64,000 bases of DNA from Jacaranda mimosifolia (GCA_018894105.1 CM032131.1:3684501-3748500), one strand, 5' to 3'; shown: positions 39,564-53,029, numbered from the stretch's first letter. Numbers and translations are program-made. The notes: generated by a model not told the origin, from the sequence alone.

Positions 39564-39601
<38 letters not shown>

Positions 39602-39621
39602 AATAATAATAATAATAATAA
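39543..39621. repeat. Three-part trinucleotide array (GAC)n(CAA)n(TAA)n
   Basis: GAC units run into CAA units and then TAA units without a break, as if one array grew by successive point changes. The minus-strand frame through it encodes Tyr, Cys and Arg runs and is not a gene. Confidence 0.9.
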
Positions 39622-40479
39622 TTGGATTTCATAATACGAATTATAATATATATAAAAAAAATTATAGTTGCTAAGTCATTTTTTTTACTTGTCAAATATA
39701 TTGAATTAAAAATATTTTAAAAAATTATGTATATCTTTAAAACTATTATTTGTTGAGGAGACAATTAATTAATTAAATGTAACTAAAATTTAAAAACGTA
39801 TACTTCAATGAAACTAAAGTGATTACATCTCATAAAACACAAAAAGATTATTCGATGAAACATTAGTTTATTTGTTTCAACATCACTTAAATTATCAACT
39901 ATTTTGTTTAGATAAACTTTTATACTATTCTTATAGTTATATTAAAAATTAAAAAAACCTTAACTTTTTGGTGAAAAATTAACTTCAATATTTTTGTTTA
40001 GTTAAATTATTCAATTTTTTACTTACACTAATCAGATTGTCTTAGTTTGCCTACTTTGTGTATCACTTTTCAACATGCTAAAATATGAGAAATTATTTAG
40101 TAATGAATCTTGAAGTTTCTATATACAAATACGTCATTTTTATAATTTAATATAGTTTATTTATCTATTGAAAGAGAAATGAAATACTTTTATTAAAATA
40201 TTACAAATATAAGTAAATATTTAATCAACTGAAGTAAATATTAGGGGGCGTCCCTAGTTTTTATTGCATTGGCTAGGTTGTTGCTAGTGGTATCTTTCTC
40301 CTTGACAAACTTCAAGTGCGATCTCGTACTGCATTGACTTCTTCTGACTTCTTCTCTTAGGGATCATCATCCAGTAAGGTATTGCTATAATATTTACTTC
40401 TAAGGCCAAAGCTTTGCCTTAATCTCCTAAGTTGTTCTTGCAGTACTCGTCAAAGTTGTCTAGCTTGTAGCAGGGATAT

Positions 40480-42640
40480 TTACTCCTTTTAGAATATTGG
40501 CGTACCATTCTCTGGCAGTGCGCGGGTCGCCAATTGCTTCTCCAGTTCTTCCGTGAATAGGGAACTTCATCTTCATGTGATAGGTCGAAATTGTCCCTTG
40601 AAAAAGTTCAAGGTAGGCCTTCCCAGTATAACATTATAAACAGACGAGGCTTTGACTACTAGGAACTTCACCATTTTTATGGCTCTTGGGCGATGAGTGC
40701 CTAAGAAAAAGGGGAGATAGATCTCTCCCAGTGCTTCTACAGTCTTGCTAGTGAATCCTACTAAAAGGGTGCTGATTTTTTGCAATTGGGTATTGTCTAT
40801 GCTGAGTTGGAGAAATACGTCATGAAAAATGATGTCTGATGATCTCCCTCTGTCGACCTAGATTTTCTTTACCTAGAAGTTAGTGAGGGGGGGCTAAGAT
40901 AACAAGCTTGTCATTGTGTTTGATTTTTTACGTCTGTATGTCTTCATCGCCAAAGGTGATGTTGGGAAAGTTAGGGATACACTTTATATATGTCCAATGT
41001 TGGGCCCCATAATGTGAGCTTGTATTTGCCTAGCTATTCTTGCTAGTACTTTTCTTGCATCGGAGGAGCACCTCCTGTAGGGGCTCTTAAAATTACTAAG
41101 ATGAGCTAATAGTGGACAGGTTGTTAGTGTCATGTTTACGCTGCCTTTGCCTCGAACCCGACTTTTGCTAGGTGAGCTGGTGGTTTGCATTTTTTCCTAG
41201 TTTGGACCATTTTTTGGGGTTATCCTATCTCTAGGCCGTATATTCTTTTAGATTCCATATTGGATTATCTTTTTTATCTCATCCTTCAAGTTGCAACACT
41301 CCTCAATAATATATCCACGGTTATGGAAAAAGCGACACCATTTTTTGGAGTTTTGCCTCTTGGGGTTGTCTGCCAACTTTGGAGGATGCTTGATTTAAGC
41401 CTTGTTGCTCAACAACAACATGGATATCCATCTTTGGAGTAGTTAGGGGAATGAGTTTGGAGAATGATTTGGGAAGGTTGCATCGACAACCTTCGATTTC
41501 TTATAGTGGGTTTCTTCTTATGTCTTGCATCTGTTGGCATCTATAAGGGCAATCGCCTCCTCAATCTAGATGTACTTCTTTACTCGGTGACCAGTGACTT
41601 CCCATCTACGGATTTCCAAAAATTTTGACACTTCAAGTTTTATTAGATAATACTGAGTAAGAGCTTTTAACTAATATGCAAGATCTCATGCATCGCTTGG
41701 ATGATCGATTGATGTAGTCCCTCAAGGTCTTTCAATCTTTCTACTTGATTATAGACAGTTGGGATGCCGTCTTAGGTTACTCGTGGCCGATAGAGAAATT
41801 ATGAAGAAAGTGTTGCGCCATCTATTTCCAACCGATGATGGATCCAGCGAGCACTTGGTTGAACAAGTTCAGAATGCGTTTGATAAGCATGGTGTGAAGT
41901 ACCTTGCAGTAAGTGGCTTTGCGCAAGTCGTACAACTCCATTCACACCAGAAAATTGTCTAAGTGTTCTTGGAGGTTGCTTGTGCATTGAAGTCCATAGT
42001 AAGTTGAGTGAAAGCATAGTGAGTTGGATAGCCAAGGGAAGGTGTTCACTTCTTGCGGCTCTTGAGTGTTGAGTGAAAGCATAGTGAGTTGGGAATCCAA
42101 TTGAGGTAAGTAATCACTATGATTGTTCAACTCGAAAAACAGATTGCACATCAAACTTGTTGATATAGCAGAGGGGCAATGCCTCATCCCTCATTCATCC
42201 TACATTCTGTCCTCTCTTGAAATGGTAAGGCTTTCCTACTCCAATCAAAGGACTAGAGTTGCTTTCTAGGGGCGATGCTCGCTAATGTACTAGTCAACAC
42301 ATCTTGCACAGAGGTGTCCAACAGTGCTAATAGTGTTTTTTAAGTAATCTACATAGTTGGTCCTTCAGAGGGTGGATCCTATTACCCAGGTGTCACCTAT
42401 ACTGGTGGGTGTGTGTCAGGCACGTGTTTAGCTGCCGGACAGGACTACGCATCCGATCTTGCATTATGCATTCTTTCCTCGAGGTGCCACTAGAGCATTG
42501 GAGTCTTGAATTCTAAATCTTATCTACATCCTTAGGCGTTCCTTATTTGGAAGGAAGTCCCTATAGATGATGCCAAAATAATGCTGAACAAAAATGGAGT
42601 AAGGTCCTTTCTAAAAATCAATAAGAGTTTGTCTTCTACT
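40480..42640 (-). pseudogene. Ty3/gypsy gag-protease relic, minus strand
   Basis: The minus strand encodes, from right to left: gag remains; a CCHC-like gag segment at about 41340-41262 (CRFFHNRGYIIEECCNLKDE); a protease site near 40860-40840 reading V-D-R-G; the downstream protease segment 40785-40573 (GRPTLNFFKG); and the start of pol to 40480 (TYHMKMKFPIHG). Stops and frameshifts are frequent. A tRNA-primer-like site (TTTTGGCATCATCTATAGGG, rc of 42559-42578) lies next to a probable LTR end at 42582. The RT and integrase are missing to the left. Confidence 0.7.
42559..42578 (-). other. Primer-binding-site-like sequence of the gypsy relic
   Basis: On the minus strand the TGGCATCATC core follows a few bases after a ...TTCAGCA LTR-like end. 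Its layout matches gypsy elements whose site reads TGGCGCC-like. Confidence 0.5.
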
Positions 42641-44124
42641 TTTAGAATGCATGGCGTAGTATTGGAGCTTGAGTTAGCAAATGATTAGTTACACATTTTT
42701 GGGGGCTTTGAGAATCGATTTTTATATTGACTAAGTCCTTAATCAGCTTCAACCCACTTGACTTTAGATGCCCATCTTAGTGGCCTTGATTTATTTGGCT
42801 CGTTGGCCCTTTTTTCACTTATCTATTTATTTAAGTAGGCCCCTTATTTGGCTTTTACTTTATTGCCTTTAGGATCTTATTTGCCATATCATACACAATT
42901 AATATATATTTCATATTTTAATAATTATACTTAAATACTTTCAATTATTCAAAATAATTTTTCGTGCCTGGGCATGATAAAAAAATAAATATATGAAATA
43001 AACACTTGAGACTATCTAACAAGTATATGCTCAAAAGTGGATAATCTAATTAAACAAAATATCGAGCTTAATATTTTATCTAAATTTCATATTTTTATTT
43101 TTTAATTTAATTATATTTTTATCCAAAGAATTTCGAGATTTATCTAAACAAAATAGTTGATATCTTAAGTTGTGCCGAAATAACCAAATTAACTTTTCAT
43201 ATTTAATAAATTAAAAAAAGGCTTAATAACCATGATTATGATAAACTTTACAAAACAGAATATTAAATCATTACTTTTTTGAGTAAAAATATTTGAAAAT
43301 TGAATAATTGAATAATTACGTACATTACTTGATATGTAAGTACTAGATCTATCAAAACTTTTAAATTTTAATAATTTTAGGGATAATCTCTATTAGATAT
43401 GCAAAATATTTTAGACTAAAACGATATATATGAAATATAACTAATAATGTAATTGAAATATAAAAATTATTTCAAATGTAAGAAGATATAACCAATAACA
43501 TTTATAAACTCTCAATTTTATTTTTATATTGACAAAATTTTGAACTAAAACTGTTCTAATTTTCAACAACCCAATGATGGAAAATTTATGCTTCATTATT
43601 TGAAGCAAATCTTTTACAGAGGACAGAAATACATGGTTAGCCTGGTCGAAAATTTTTAAAAAATTGAATAGTATCCTCTTAAATAGCCAGTGACTAGTGT
43701 TAGATTAAGAAAATTCAGTATGTTCATATTTATTCATGAGATGGAAACTGAAAATTTATTATTCTTTTAATGATCAGTTACATAATTATTTGTTATCTGA
43801 TAATTTTTAAAATAATAAAAGATTCCCACATACAAAAATTTATGAATATAATTTACTTATCGAAGTTACATGAAATATTTTAGATTCTAAATATATATTG
43901 TATGTTTCAAACATATACTAAATTGGTGATCATTATATAAGTTGTTTTTTATAGATTAAGTACTAAAAGATTATATATTTACTTTGTTAACAAATAATTA
44001 ATATTTTTAAAACTTCAAGTGCAATGAAAATTGTAACTATGACCTTGACATTATCAAGAAATTATACTAAAAGATTTTATATTTTAAAAATTTTGATTTG
44101 CGTATTCATCATATTAATATATAC

Positions 44125-44155
<31 letters not shown>

Positions 44156-44686
44156 TACACATATATATATATATATATATGTTAAAAATGTTCAACTCCT
44201 TTTTTCTTATTTTTTTCATTTTTTAAATTTTATTATTTTAAAAATTTATGTGTAATTTATAAATTCAGAGGTCTTAATGCTTTATGAATTGCCTACATAA
44301 ACTAATTTCAAATTTCTTAAAATGGAATATTCATTTTATAACATAATTATGTTATTCAGAAACAGTTTTTTTTAAATATTAAAAAGAATATTATTTATCT
44401 TTTTAATGAGATGAAGTAAAATATATTATTAGAAAATAATGTATTTCAATAACAAAAATTATTTTTGACACATTGTATCAGGCGCATGCTATACATTAAT
44501 ATTTGAAATTATACCATAAATTTTATAGGGTAAATATTCTTCTGTCCAATATTAATTTTTATACATATTTTATTTATTTAGGAAAAAAGTATAATTCTGG
44601 AAAAAGTAGCATAAAGTTTTCTTCATTGAATCCTAACAAAAATCAAAAGAGATATTTCTATTTATTAATTGTAGCATTTCTTTTTA
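42641..44686. other. AT-rich intergenic DNA, with possible LTR remnant at the left
   Basis: 42582 to about 42890 is less AT-rich and probably belongs to the LTR of the minus-strand gypsy relic. The rest is AT-rich without recognisable genes; a compound (AC)n(AT)n microsatellite lies at about 44120-44180. Confidence 0.45.
44120..44180. repeat. Compound (AC)n(AT)n microsatellite
   Basis: AC run followed by an uninterrupted AT run, of the same make-up as those at 13079 and 32712. Confidence 0.9.
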
Positions 44687-44992
44687 GAGGGTGTTTGGAT
44701 CAACCTATAAATTTATTTAAGTATTTTATAAGATGATTGAAAACTTATAAAATATTTTAAACCTATCTCAAAGAGAGGAGTTTTAAAATTTTAAAACAAA
44801 TATATTAGAATGTTATAAGTTTTTCTTAAAAGGATTCTTAAACTTTTTTAAATTTTAACTATATTAATTATAAAATTATTATTATCATTAATATTATAGA
44901 AGTTCTACAACTTCTTTTTATGAAATAATACAAAATTTTGTTTTAAAAATAAAATCTATAACATTTTATATTTAAATAAATTTATTCAAACA
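44687..44992. mobile_element. Decayed Tourist-like MITE, same family as 32223-32590
   Basis: The left end is TTA then GAGGGTGTTTGGATCAACCTATAA, matching the 32223 element, and the interior holds similar 'cttataaaat' and 'aagttctacaactt' blocks. The right end keeps only ATTCAAACA, so the last bases of the TIR and the second TTA are lost or altered. Confidence 0.55.
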
Positions 44993-46590
44993 TTAACGTG
45001 AAAATTCTGCCTCGCCTTGGTAGGGATACGTAAATTATTAATCTGGATTGCCATCAGTGTCTTTAGATATTTAGCAGCCGGAACTGTTCGCACGCCTTAA
45101 ATGCCCTGCTCTTCCGGAACAGCGACTGCAATTTACATAATGTGAAATCGCATTCCTTGTTTCTTCAGCATTTTTTCATATCAGGAAAGGACAGAATTAG
45201 TTTGGATTTGAAGTTTTCTTTTCTTTTCCTTTTTCTAAAACGAATTTCAAGTACTTCTCTATTCCCTTTTTTCTGTAATTAATGCTCTACTTCTTCAATG
45301 CTCTAGGCAACGGCTAGCAAATTTCACAAATCAAAATTCGATTTGAACTCAAAATATTGAAGTTTCAGTTTCTTCAAGAATTTTGCTCTAACCAAATTAT
45401 AAGCAACTCACAAATTGCTAGGCAGCCCAAGATTATTTTTTAAATTTATTTACATATTTTATTGCAGCATATTTATTTATTATTAATAATAAATGGGAAT
45501 ATACAATAAAAGCAAGAATAGGGGAAAGGAAGGAAAAGAGAAAAGGGAAGAAAAGGAAGTATTAAGATCTAAACAAGATTACTAAAAAATAAAATAAAAT
45601 CTTTTCCTCGATATATGAGTTCAAATAGGCGATCTTTAGAAATGACTTGAGGTGTGAAATCATAATTGATTATGTGGGTCGTATTCTAACTTCTACTTAA
45701 GATTTTATTAATATCCGTAAAATTAGAGACTAATAAGTTTATGTCAAATTTTTGTTGATCAATTGTATGTATGATATAGGTTTATGCAACAGCCATGCAA
45801 CTCTAAGTTGCATGTGTGTGTTTGTTTTTCTTCTTATGTGAATCCTAATTGTAATTGTTCTTGTTGCTTAGTGCAATAGATAGGGAACCCAAAAAAAAAA
45901 AAAAAAAAAAGAAAAAAAGGTCAAAAAATCCAAGTATAATTAAGATCTTAGGTTTCTTGTACAAAATTATCCTTGAGCTAATTTTATTAACTTGTGAGTC
46001 TTATGTTTTGATTAGAATATTTTCTTTTGATTATTTATGAGAAACCCAAATCTTAATAAGTTTTTGTTAAGTAGTAAAGAAAATATTGATTAATGTAATA
46101 ATTGAATGTTGAGGCAAACAAATAATAATTAGTAAATATAGTCCTCATCGTATAATTAGTAAGATGGGACACAATAAGGGAAAGGTATACAGGTGATTTA
46201 GAATGGATGTGAAACTCCTTTTTCTTTTTTCTTTCTTTCTTTTTTTTGTTTTTTTTTTTTCAATGAATAGAATGGATGTGAAACTTCTTGGCATGGATGT
46301 GACGGTATTACATTTCTTTTTTCTCTTTGCTTCAACAGGTTGCTTTCCTCCTTTTTGTTTTCTTCTTCCCTTTTGGTTTTTCCGTATTTTTCTCCATATT
46401 TTTGTGATCCGAAATAAATGCAACTAAGACCTTTAAAATTATCAAAATAATGCAGCCCATGTGAAGAATATTTGAACTTTTTTTTGTTCAAAAATTTGAC
46501 ATGTACGCGGATAATTTGTATTACATATGACAGCTAGACATGCATAATAAGAAAATTACATTAATGCCAGCGCATTTTGACAACTATATA
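44993..46590. other. Intergenic DNA
   Basis: A less AT-rich island at 45000-45180, a purine-rich run at 45500-45560, an A-run at 45890-45909 and a T-rich run at 46220-46260. No gene recognised. The frames at 46145-46491 read through A-rich and T-rich runs. Confidence 0.4.
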
Positions 46591-48209
46591 GCACAAAAAA
46601 AAAAAGGATATTAGTAACCGTTTGACCAGTTACTAAATAAGCAAAAATCGATTACTAACAGGTTTAGTAATTGATTTAGTGACTGTTAGGTCGGTCAAAA
46701 AAACTCTCATCACTAATTTGTATCAGTCACTAATCAATTACTAATTAGTGTCAGCCAATTATTTAAAAAATTTTGAAAATTTTGTGTATGTTACTAGGCG
46801 ATTACTAGCAACCAGTCATTGCAAGGAAAGCAAAGAGGGAAGCTAGTCCCAGGTAAAGATGCATTGTCTCTAAGCTCAATTGACTGGCCTAGTATTACTC
46901 GGAGATAGTGCCCATGGACTAGTCAGATGCTTGACTTGTCTAACTCCCCAGTTTCACAAGCAAGCCAGATGGATTGCCTTTTTCAAAGAGTTTAGAGCTA
47001 GCACTACCAACAAAAAAAGTGCCAAGATAAAGCTTCTAACCAGTTGGATTCGATGAGGCTAGCTACGAAGCGAGTACCGCCTACTGACTAGTGACCACAC
47101 TGATTTTAATAGGTCAAAAAAGTCATATTCTAGACTTTGCGTCCTTTTGAATTCAAACTCAGGACCTTAAGCTTGTCCAAATGAGTTGCTGACCACTACA
47201 CCACATGCATTTTCTTGTATTTATTTCAACAATATAATATATTTATCATATTTATAAATCACAAAAGAATTATAATATTATAAATAATTTTAATTATAAA
47301 TAAGTTACTATTATTTTACATTTTAAAATTTAACAAAAATAACAATTATTAATATATTATAAATACATTAAAAATAGTATATACATGCTAATATGTATAG
47401 CAATAATAGTTTACCCATATATAGTATACATACACATGCTAAAAAATACATATTAATATATATATATTATAAGTATGTAATTACTCATAATATAAATTAT
47501 TGAAATGTATGTATTAATTAATTCTCATTTTTTTCTTAGAATAAGAATATTATTCCTATTTATTTTTTTGTTTATCTACATATACGCTTATAAATTAACA
47601 TTCAATTTATATGGATATGATATAGAAATATTTAATAGTTATATATTTATTTGTATACTTACATATTTTTTAGATATGCACATATTATTATAAAAAACTT
47701 ATATATATATATATATATATTTATAACAAAAACACAATATTTTATTACTTGTATAGGTATTACATAAATTTTAAACTTACATATTACAAGAATATGTAAA
47801 AAATAAAGTTTTATATTTATAGCCGCTTACTGACTGAAAACACAGTCACTAATTAGTAATCGATGACCGCATCAATGACCAGAAGAAAATTTGGCCAAAA
47901 ATTAGTGACCCAAAAAGTAATTTGGTCATTAATTAGTGATTGAATTAATGACCACTTCATACGGTCACTAATATTAGTAACTGAAAATAGAGTTCGCTCA
48001 CTAATTGGTGACCGAATTAGTGGTTGTTTTGCGCTGTCACTAATATTAGTGACTGAAAAACTGAAAAAAAGTTCAATCACTAATTAATGACAAAATTATT
48101 GATCAGTCACTAAGCGGTCAATGATTTTTTTAAAATATTATATTTAAAACAATCACTAATCGATCAGTAAGTGCAATGTGCGGTTACTAAAGCTCATTTT
48201 TTTGTATGC
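46591..48209. mobile_element. CACTA-like element with subterminal repeats, 1.6 kb
   Basis: The ends are related inverted repeats: left GCACAAAAAAAAAAAGG then ATTAGTAACCG; right (rc) GCATACAAAAAAATGAGC then TTTAGTAACCG. Both sides hold many direct and inverted copies of GGTCACTAAT / AGTGACCG motifs (46612-46745 and 47826-48170), the arrangement of CACTA subterminal repeats. No transposase is visible and no clear target duplication is left. It may be a deletion derivative. Confidence 0.5.
47096..47212 (-). repeat. tRNA-derived SINE-like tract
   Basis: On the minus strand GCATGTGGTGTAGTGGTCAG opens the tract. A box-A-like TAGTGGTCAGCA (rc of 47187-47198) and, about 30 bp on, a box-B-like GAGTTTGAATTC (rc of 47149-47160) fit an internal RNA polymerase III promoter. 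It sits inside the CACTA-like foldback. Confidence 0.4.
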
Positions 48210-48559
48210 TTTTATGTGTGTCTAGATCATGATTATAGCTAAATAGACTAAAATTTAATTATATTGATATTCATCTCATTAAATGTTACTAAATTTTATC
48301 TTACGACTTCTATATCCACACAAAATAAGCAATAGTTAATGTTGATCAATTACTTTTTGGCTAATTAAAAGTGATACATGTAAAATAATACATTAGTTAT
48401 TAATTTAAAATTTTCTATTTATATTTTGAGATTTATTGAATTTAATTTCAAAAGATAAATAGGTAATTCTAATCAATATTCTAGTTTTTATTTTGAGCTC
48501 CAATTAAATATCAACAAGTGCCAATGGTGAAGTGTCACAACCAATCGGATGAAGTCTTG

Positions 48560-49218
48560 CAGTCTAGAATTTAAGACTAACCAAGTTGCGGCACGTAGCA
48601 TATCTATATATGTGGCCAAGAGTATTTGATGTTATCTCTTAATATACGCATAAAAATGATAACTAATAAAGAAGTGCAAATCATTTGGGAGTCTATGCTA
48701 AACACCCATATAGAGGCGATGATCGAGGTTGATTGGAGATACATACTCACTTACATGTACATACATACTCACAACTACGAGCATCCACTTTCTGGAAGTT
48801 CAAGCATCAAGTCCAATATTCAAGTCTTCAAATCCTCAAGTCCAGGTTCCAAATCTTCAAAGCTTCAAGTCCAAGACTCAAGTTTTCAAACTTTAAGTTT
48901 CTGCTATGATGAAGTATTGTTACCACGAAGATTTTATGCCTCGTAAAGGCATCAAATCATCAAGTCCTCTGATTCGGAGTCAAGGTTTGATCTCAAAGAA
49001 ATTTTATAGTGCTCCTTTATCAAGCAAAAGATTATTGCACTATAAGTCCAAGCTCTTGGATTATATATAGGAAGAAAAATCAGGGGATTAGTTTTATTAG
49101 GGATTTATTTTCTCTAATAAATTGTAATTCTTCTTTTTCAGTTAATAAAAACTGAATTTGTCCATTATTTCTTGTCTTGTGATTTAATTTTTGCAAATAA
49201 TGAACTTTGGTGTGAACA
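48560..49218 (+). repeat. Probable 5' LTR (right part) of the gypsy element
   Basis: Ends ...TGGTGTGAACA at 49218, just before the primer-site region. Holds a TATA box, then AATAAA signals (49117, 49146) and a T-rich R/U5-like stretch. The left edge is not determined, as no partner LTR is available. Confidence 0.45.
49062..49070 (+). promoter_or_regulatory. TATA box in the gypsy LTR
   Basis: TATATATAG in context CTTGGATTATATATAGGAAG, about 150 bp before the LTR end. Confidence 0.5.
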
Positions 49219-49223
49219 AATTT

Positions 49224-49240
49224 TTGGCATGCCCGATAGG
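49224..49240 (+). other. Primer-binding-site region of the gypsy element
   Basis: TTGGCATGCCCGATAGG follows the LTR end by a few bases, in the same layout as the TGGCATCATC site of the minus-strand gypsy relic. The priming tRNA was not worked out. Confidence 0.45.
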
Positions 49241-49302
49241 ACCGATCCTACCCCCTGATCTCTTTCTGCTAATTGAATTTTGAAGATAATTGCAATTATT
49301 CA

Positions 49303-50830
49303 ATGGCACCTGAAAAGAACCAACTCACCTTGGCCAAGAAATATGCTATTGATTTTGCTGCCGATGTTGTTAATCAAATCGTGGCTAGGGACAAGATTTT
49401 GCTCCATCTAATGATTCAGAATCTACATGTCCAAGGAAGAGAAATCCCTAGACATTATGTTTTACTGAGTCATTGGTTACAACAATTACAGTGATAACTG
49501 TAGATGAACAACTTGCTCTGATAGCTCAAGCATTAGCTAACCTCCAAAAGATTGTGGAAGATAAAGATTTACAAATTGCACAATATTCATGAACAAGCTG
49601 GAGCATGCTCATCTTAGAGGATTTAGCTACAACCATCGTTCTTCCTTTAACCATGCATTGATGGAGAAACAAACTGAGGAGATGCCCTACAAGCGAGAAA
49701 CTGAGCAAAAGGTTAATTACTCTGCAACTTCTATTGCCACACTGTCTGATCAACAATTGCAGGACATGATCACCAATACCATTAGAGCTCAATATGTCAT
49801 GCCTTCTCAAAGCTCTCTTGTGTATTCAAAGCATTATACAAAAAGAATTAACTTACTGATGATGCCAATATGATAACAACCACAAAAGTTCTAATATTTT
49901 AATGGAAAGGAAAATCCAAAATAGCATGTGGCTCATTTCATCGAGACATGCAATAATGTAGGGACTCATGGCAATGTTCTTGTGAAATAGTTCATGTGTT
50001 CATTGAAAGGAAATGCCTCCGATTAGTACATTGACTTAGAACTTGAATCCATCGATAGTTGGGATCAAAAGAAAAAAGAATTCTTGAATCGCTTCTATAG
50101 TACACGCTGGACTGTGAGCATGATTGAACTTACCAACACAAAATAGTGGAAGAACTAACTAGTAGTAGGCTACATCAACTAATGGTGTACACTAAGTTTG
50201 AACTACAAGGATAGACTCTAAAAGACATCTGCGATAGAGATGTGAATTCAAGGTATGCATTGAGGACTTCTCTACATTCTTCAAGGAATCAAGCTTCGCA
50301 CTTACAAAGAATTGGCTACCAATGCCCACAATATGGAACTTAGCATTGTTAATCATGGAGTTGGAGTTCTTGTTGAAGATTAGAAGAAGAAAAAGAAAGA
50401 CCTAAAGAAAAGCGAAAAACATGTTGAGACTACTATTAAAGAATCTATGGCAATCAGGACAGCTTCTATCAAAATTCTAATGAGAGACAAAAAGATTGCT
50501 AAAAAAACTAGAGATCAATGTGCATTAATCGGCAAGTGAACAATGAAGGAAATTCAAGAGGAGTTTCCATTTTTAAACACCAATATCTCTCACATATTTG
50601 ATGAATTATTATCTAGAAAGTTGATTAAACTGTCAAAACTAGCACATCCTAAAGAAGCTGGACGAGTGATGTCCAAGATATTGCAAGTATCACCAGGTTG
50701 CTAGTCATCCAATAGAGAATAGAGAAATGCTTTGTTTTCAAGAATAAAATTAAGGCATTGGCAAGAGATGAAAGAGAATCCTTGATACTGCGGATGTTGT
50801 TGGCACAAAGCTTACTACTTTACTAGTGTT
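49303..50830 (+). pseudogene. Gypsy gag relic
   Basis: The first ATG after the primer site is 49303 (MAPEKNQLTLAKKYAIDF). The frame runs to 49494, then in pieces. A conserved gag segment near 50090-50150 (FYSTRWTVSMIELTNTK) ends in a stop. A segment at 50340-50460 has a KKEEKERP-type Lys-rich run, and the region at 50545-50700 keeps the gag C-terminal pattern seen in Tat-type elements. Many stops. Confidence 0.75.
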
Positions 50831-51066
50831 GTAGCACTACCAAACACCACATGTGTATGCAGACCAAAAATGTTGTTTTGTTCTTATCTACACCCATGAG
50901 GGAATTAACTATACTTTAGTTTGGGAGTTTAGATCTAGTAATTGTATTGGTAGATGAAGTGACTAAGTTGGAGACAAGTTCTATTATTAAAGTCGAAGAT
51001 AATATTGAATAGATTCTAATGACGCACCAATGAAGGAAAAGACGATGTGTTAATCAATCTCTTCAA

Positions 51067-52700
51067 TTGACATTAAAGGTCTCGCATGTGGCTAGATGCC
51101 CACAACCAAGGATGATGAAATGTTTAGAAGCTATAAATAGTAAGTTGGGGAATCTATTGGAAAGCTATGAAATGAGTCAAGTGACTGTAAAAAATTATTT
51201 TCCAATAGCATTCTTTGATCAAAGAGTTGAAGAAGTGAATGATATGTCTTTTGAAGCTAAAGAGAAACACTCCACTCCTTGTTGCACCACAATCGCTTCA
51301 CAGACGAAGATTTCTTGTTGGGATCAAAATGCCACAATAGGCCATTTTTCGTTTTAGGATTCATGCTGGAATATAAAATTAATTGCATATCATTGATGGA
51401 ACATCTACCATCAATGTCAAATTGAAAAGAACTATGAAGAAGCTAGTAATCTCTGTTAAAGAACTCTCATGCAGTCGTCTAACTATTTAAGGTTTCAATC
51501 AATGTGGCCAACGAGCTATTCATATGACTCATCTAGACCTCACAATTAGAGAGTCAGAAAGCAGGTATTTTGCTTCATATCATTGATGCAAGGCCTTCCT
51601 ATCATCTGCTTTTAGGATGGCCGTAGTTTCTTGAGAATGGGGTAATATCTTCTACTCTTCATCAATGCTCAAGTATTCGAAAAATGGAGAAGTTATGAGA
51701 GTTGATGCGAATGTAAAGCTATTTATTAATGCAGAATCATACTTTATTGATGCTAAACTCTATCTAGATTCTGACTCAATAAATGAAGTGAAACCTAAAA
51801 AGGCTCTAGGCAACCACCTCATTGAAGGAAGACAAGTTTGTCCTAAAAACTAGAATAAATTAAGAATTACCAAGGTTCAAAACGTAAAAAGTGAAACTCT
51901 AATGACAGGTCTACCTTACAAAATTTTCAATGTACCCCATAGTCATGTCAAGAAAAAGAACAAGTTCCACTTGAAGTATGCATTCAGTCAAATGACTGCC
52001 TAAAGCTCACTAGAGATGGTATAGTTAAATGACTATTAAACTTTGAAGAAATAATTAATCATACCTATTGTTGGCATAAGCCCATCAACCCATAACAGAT
52101 CATCTATTGCAGGAGTTTTTCACAAAGAACTCAAGGGGACATTTCAGCCAATGACGTATAGGCTGCTTGAAAAGTCTGGTTATTATTTTGCTAATCCATC
52201 CAATCTAAGTGAGCTTATACCTAAGCTAATTGGAGAAAAAGTTCATGGACTCAATGATGCACAATAGAAACTAAAAAGACAAGAATTTTATGTTGAACAA
52301 TCGAGGGCTCACTTGGGATTTGAGCTTGCAAAAGCAGTCAAGATACGTGTGATGAAAAAAGATAAATACGATGATGTCCAACATATTTCTGCAAAAGATG
52401 ATATGAAATAAGAAGAAGAAAAATAGAATAATCCTTGAGTTACCGTATTTGATTGTCTTAGTGTTCTGACTACTCATCCTTTTGTCTTTAAAAGACTTGG
52501 TGTTGATAGTCAAAGCAAGCTATGTCTAAGAAATTATGTTTTCAATCGACTCAGGAATAATGTTGCAATAAAAGTAAGGAAAAAAAATATTGACGATGAT
52601 ACTGACAAAGTGGAGTCAAAAACTAAAGTTTAGACTTTTCACTTACCTTAATTGCATGGAGCCAAATTTGCAGTTCTAGTTATTAGCATAGATAAACCTG
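51067..52700 (+). pseudogene. Gypsy gag-protease spacer and protease-flank relic
   Basis: 51067-51357 is an open segment of the variable region between gag and protease. 51590-51853 holds the characteristic protease-flank pattern (LLLGWP, then FLENG, SSTLHQC and YFIDAKLYLDSD), and 52130-52320 the following KSGYYFAN-type and ELIPKLIGEK-type segments in shifted frames. The protease catalytic triad could not be located with certainty. Confidence 0.6.
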
Positions 52701-53029
52701 TGAAGATAAAGTAACGTAACATAAGACACTTATGCAAAGATAGTGATGCAAATAAAGATGAAATGGAAATCATTATTAGCTCGAATTTTTCAAGTGCTGA
52801 AGAGGAATCGAATCATGTAGCAAATGATCCATGCTTTGAAGAATTCAATAGGTTGGTGGCAAGCAATTTCACACAAGTCAAATACTACTAGCATGGAAAA
52901 TGATGGATGTCCTAGTATTAAAATCAAATGGAGCATTTAAGTGGAGTATTACGTTCCAAAGATTGAGAGTTCTTGAGATCGAGCAGTCATATGATGAAGA
53001 AAATGATTAGTTACACATATGTAACCATA

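Noticed and set aside
39513..39695. Frame with Tyr, Cys and Arg runs
   Set aside because: It reads through the trinucleotide array and is an artefact.
46145..46491. Three overlapping frames rich in Lys or Phe
   Set aside because: They read through T-rich and A-rich runs in an intergenic stretch; no conservation or gene context.
46800..47090. Possible gene in the less AT-rich island
   Set aside because: No open frame of any length and it lies in the CACTA-like foldback.
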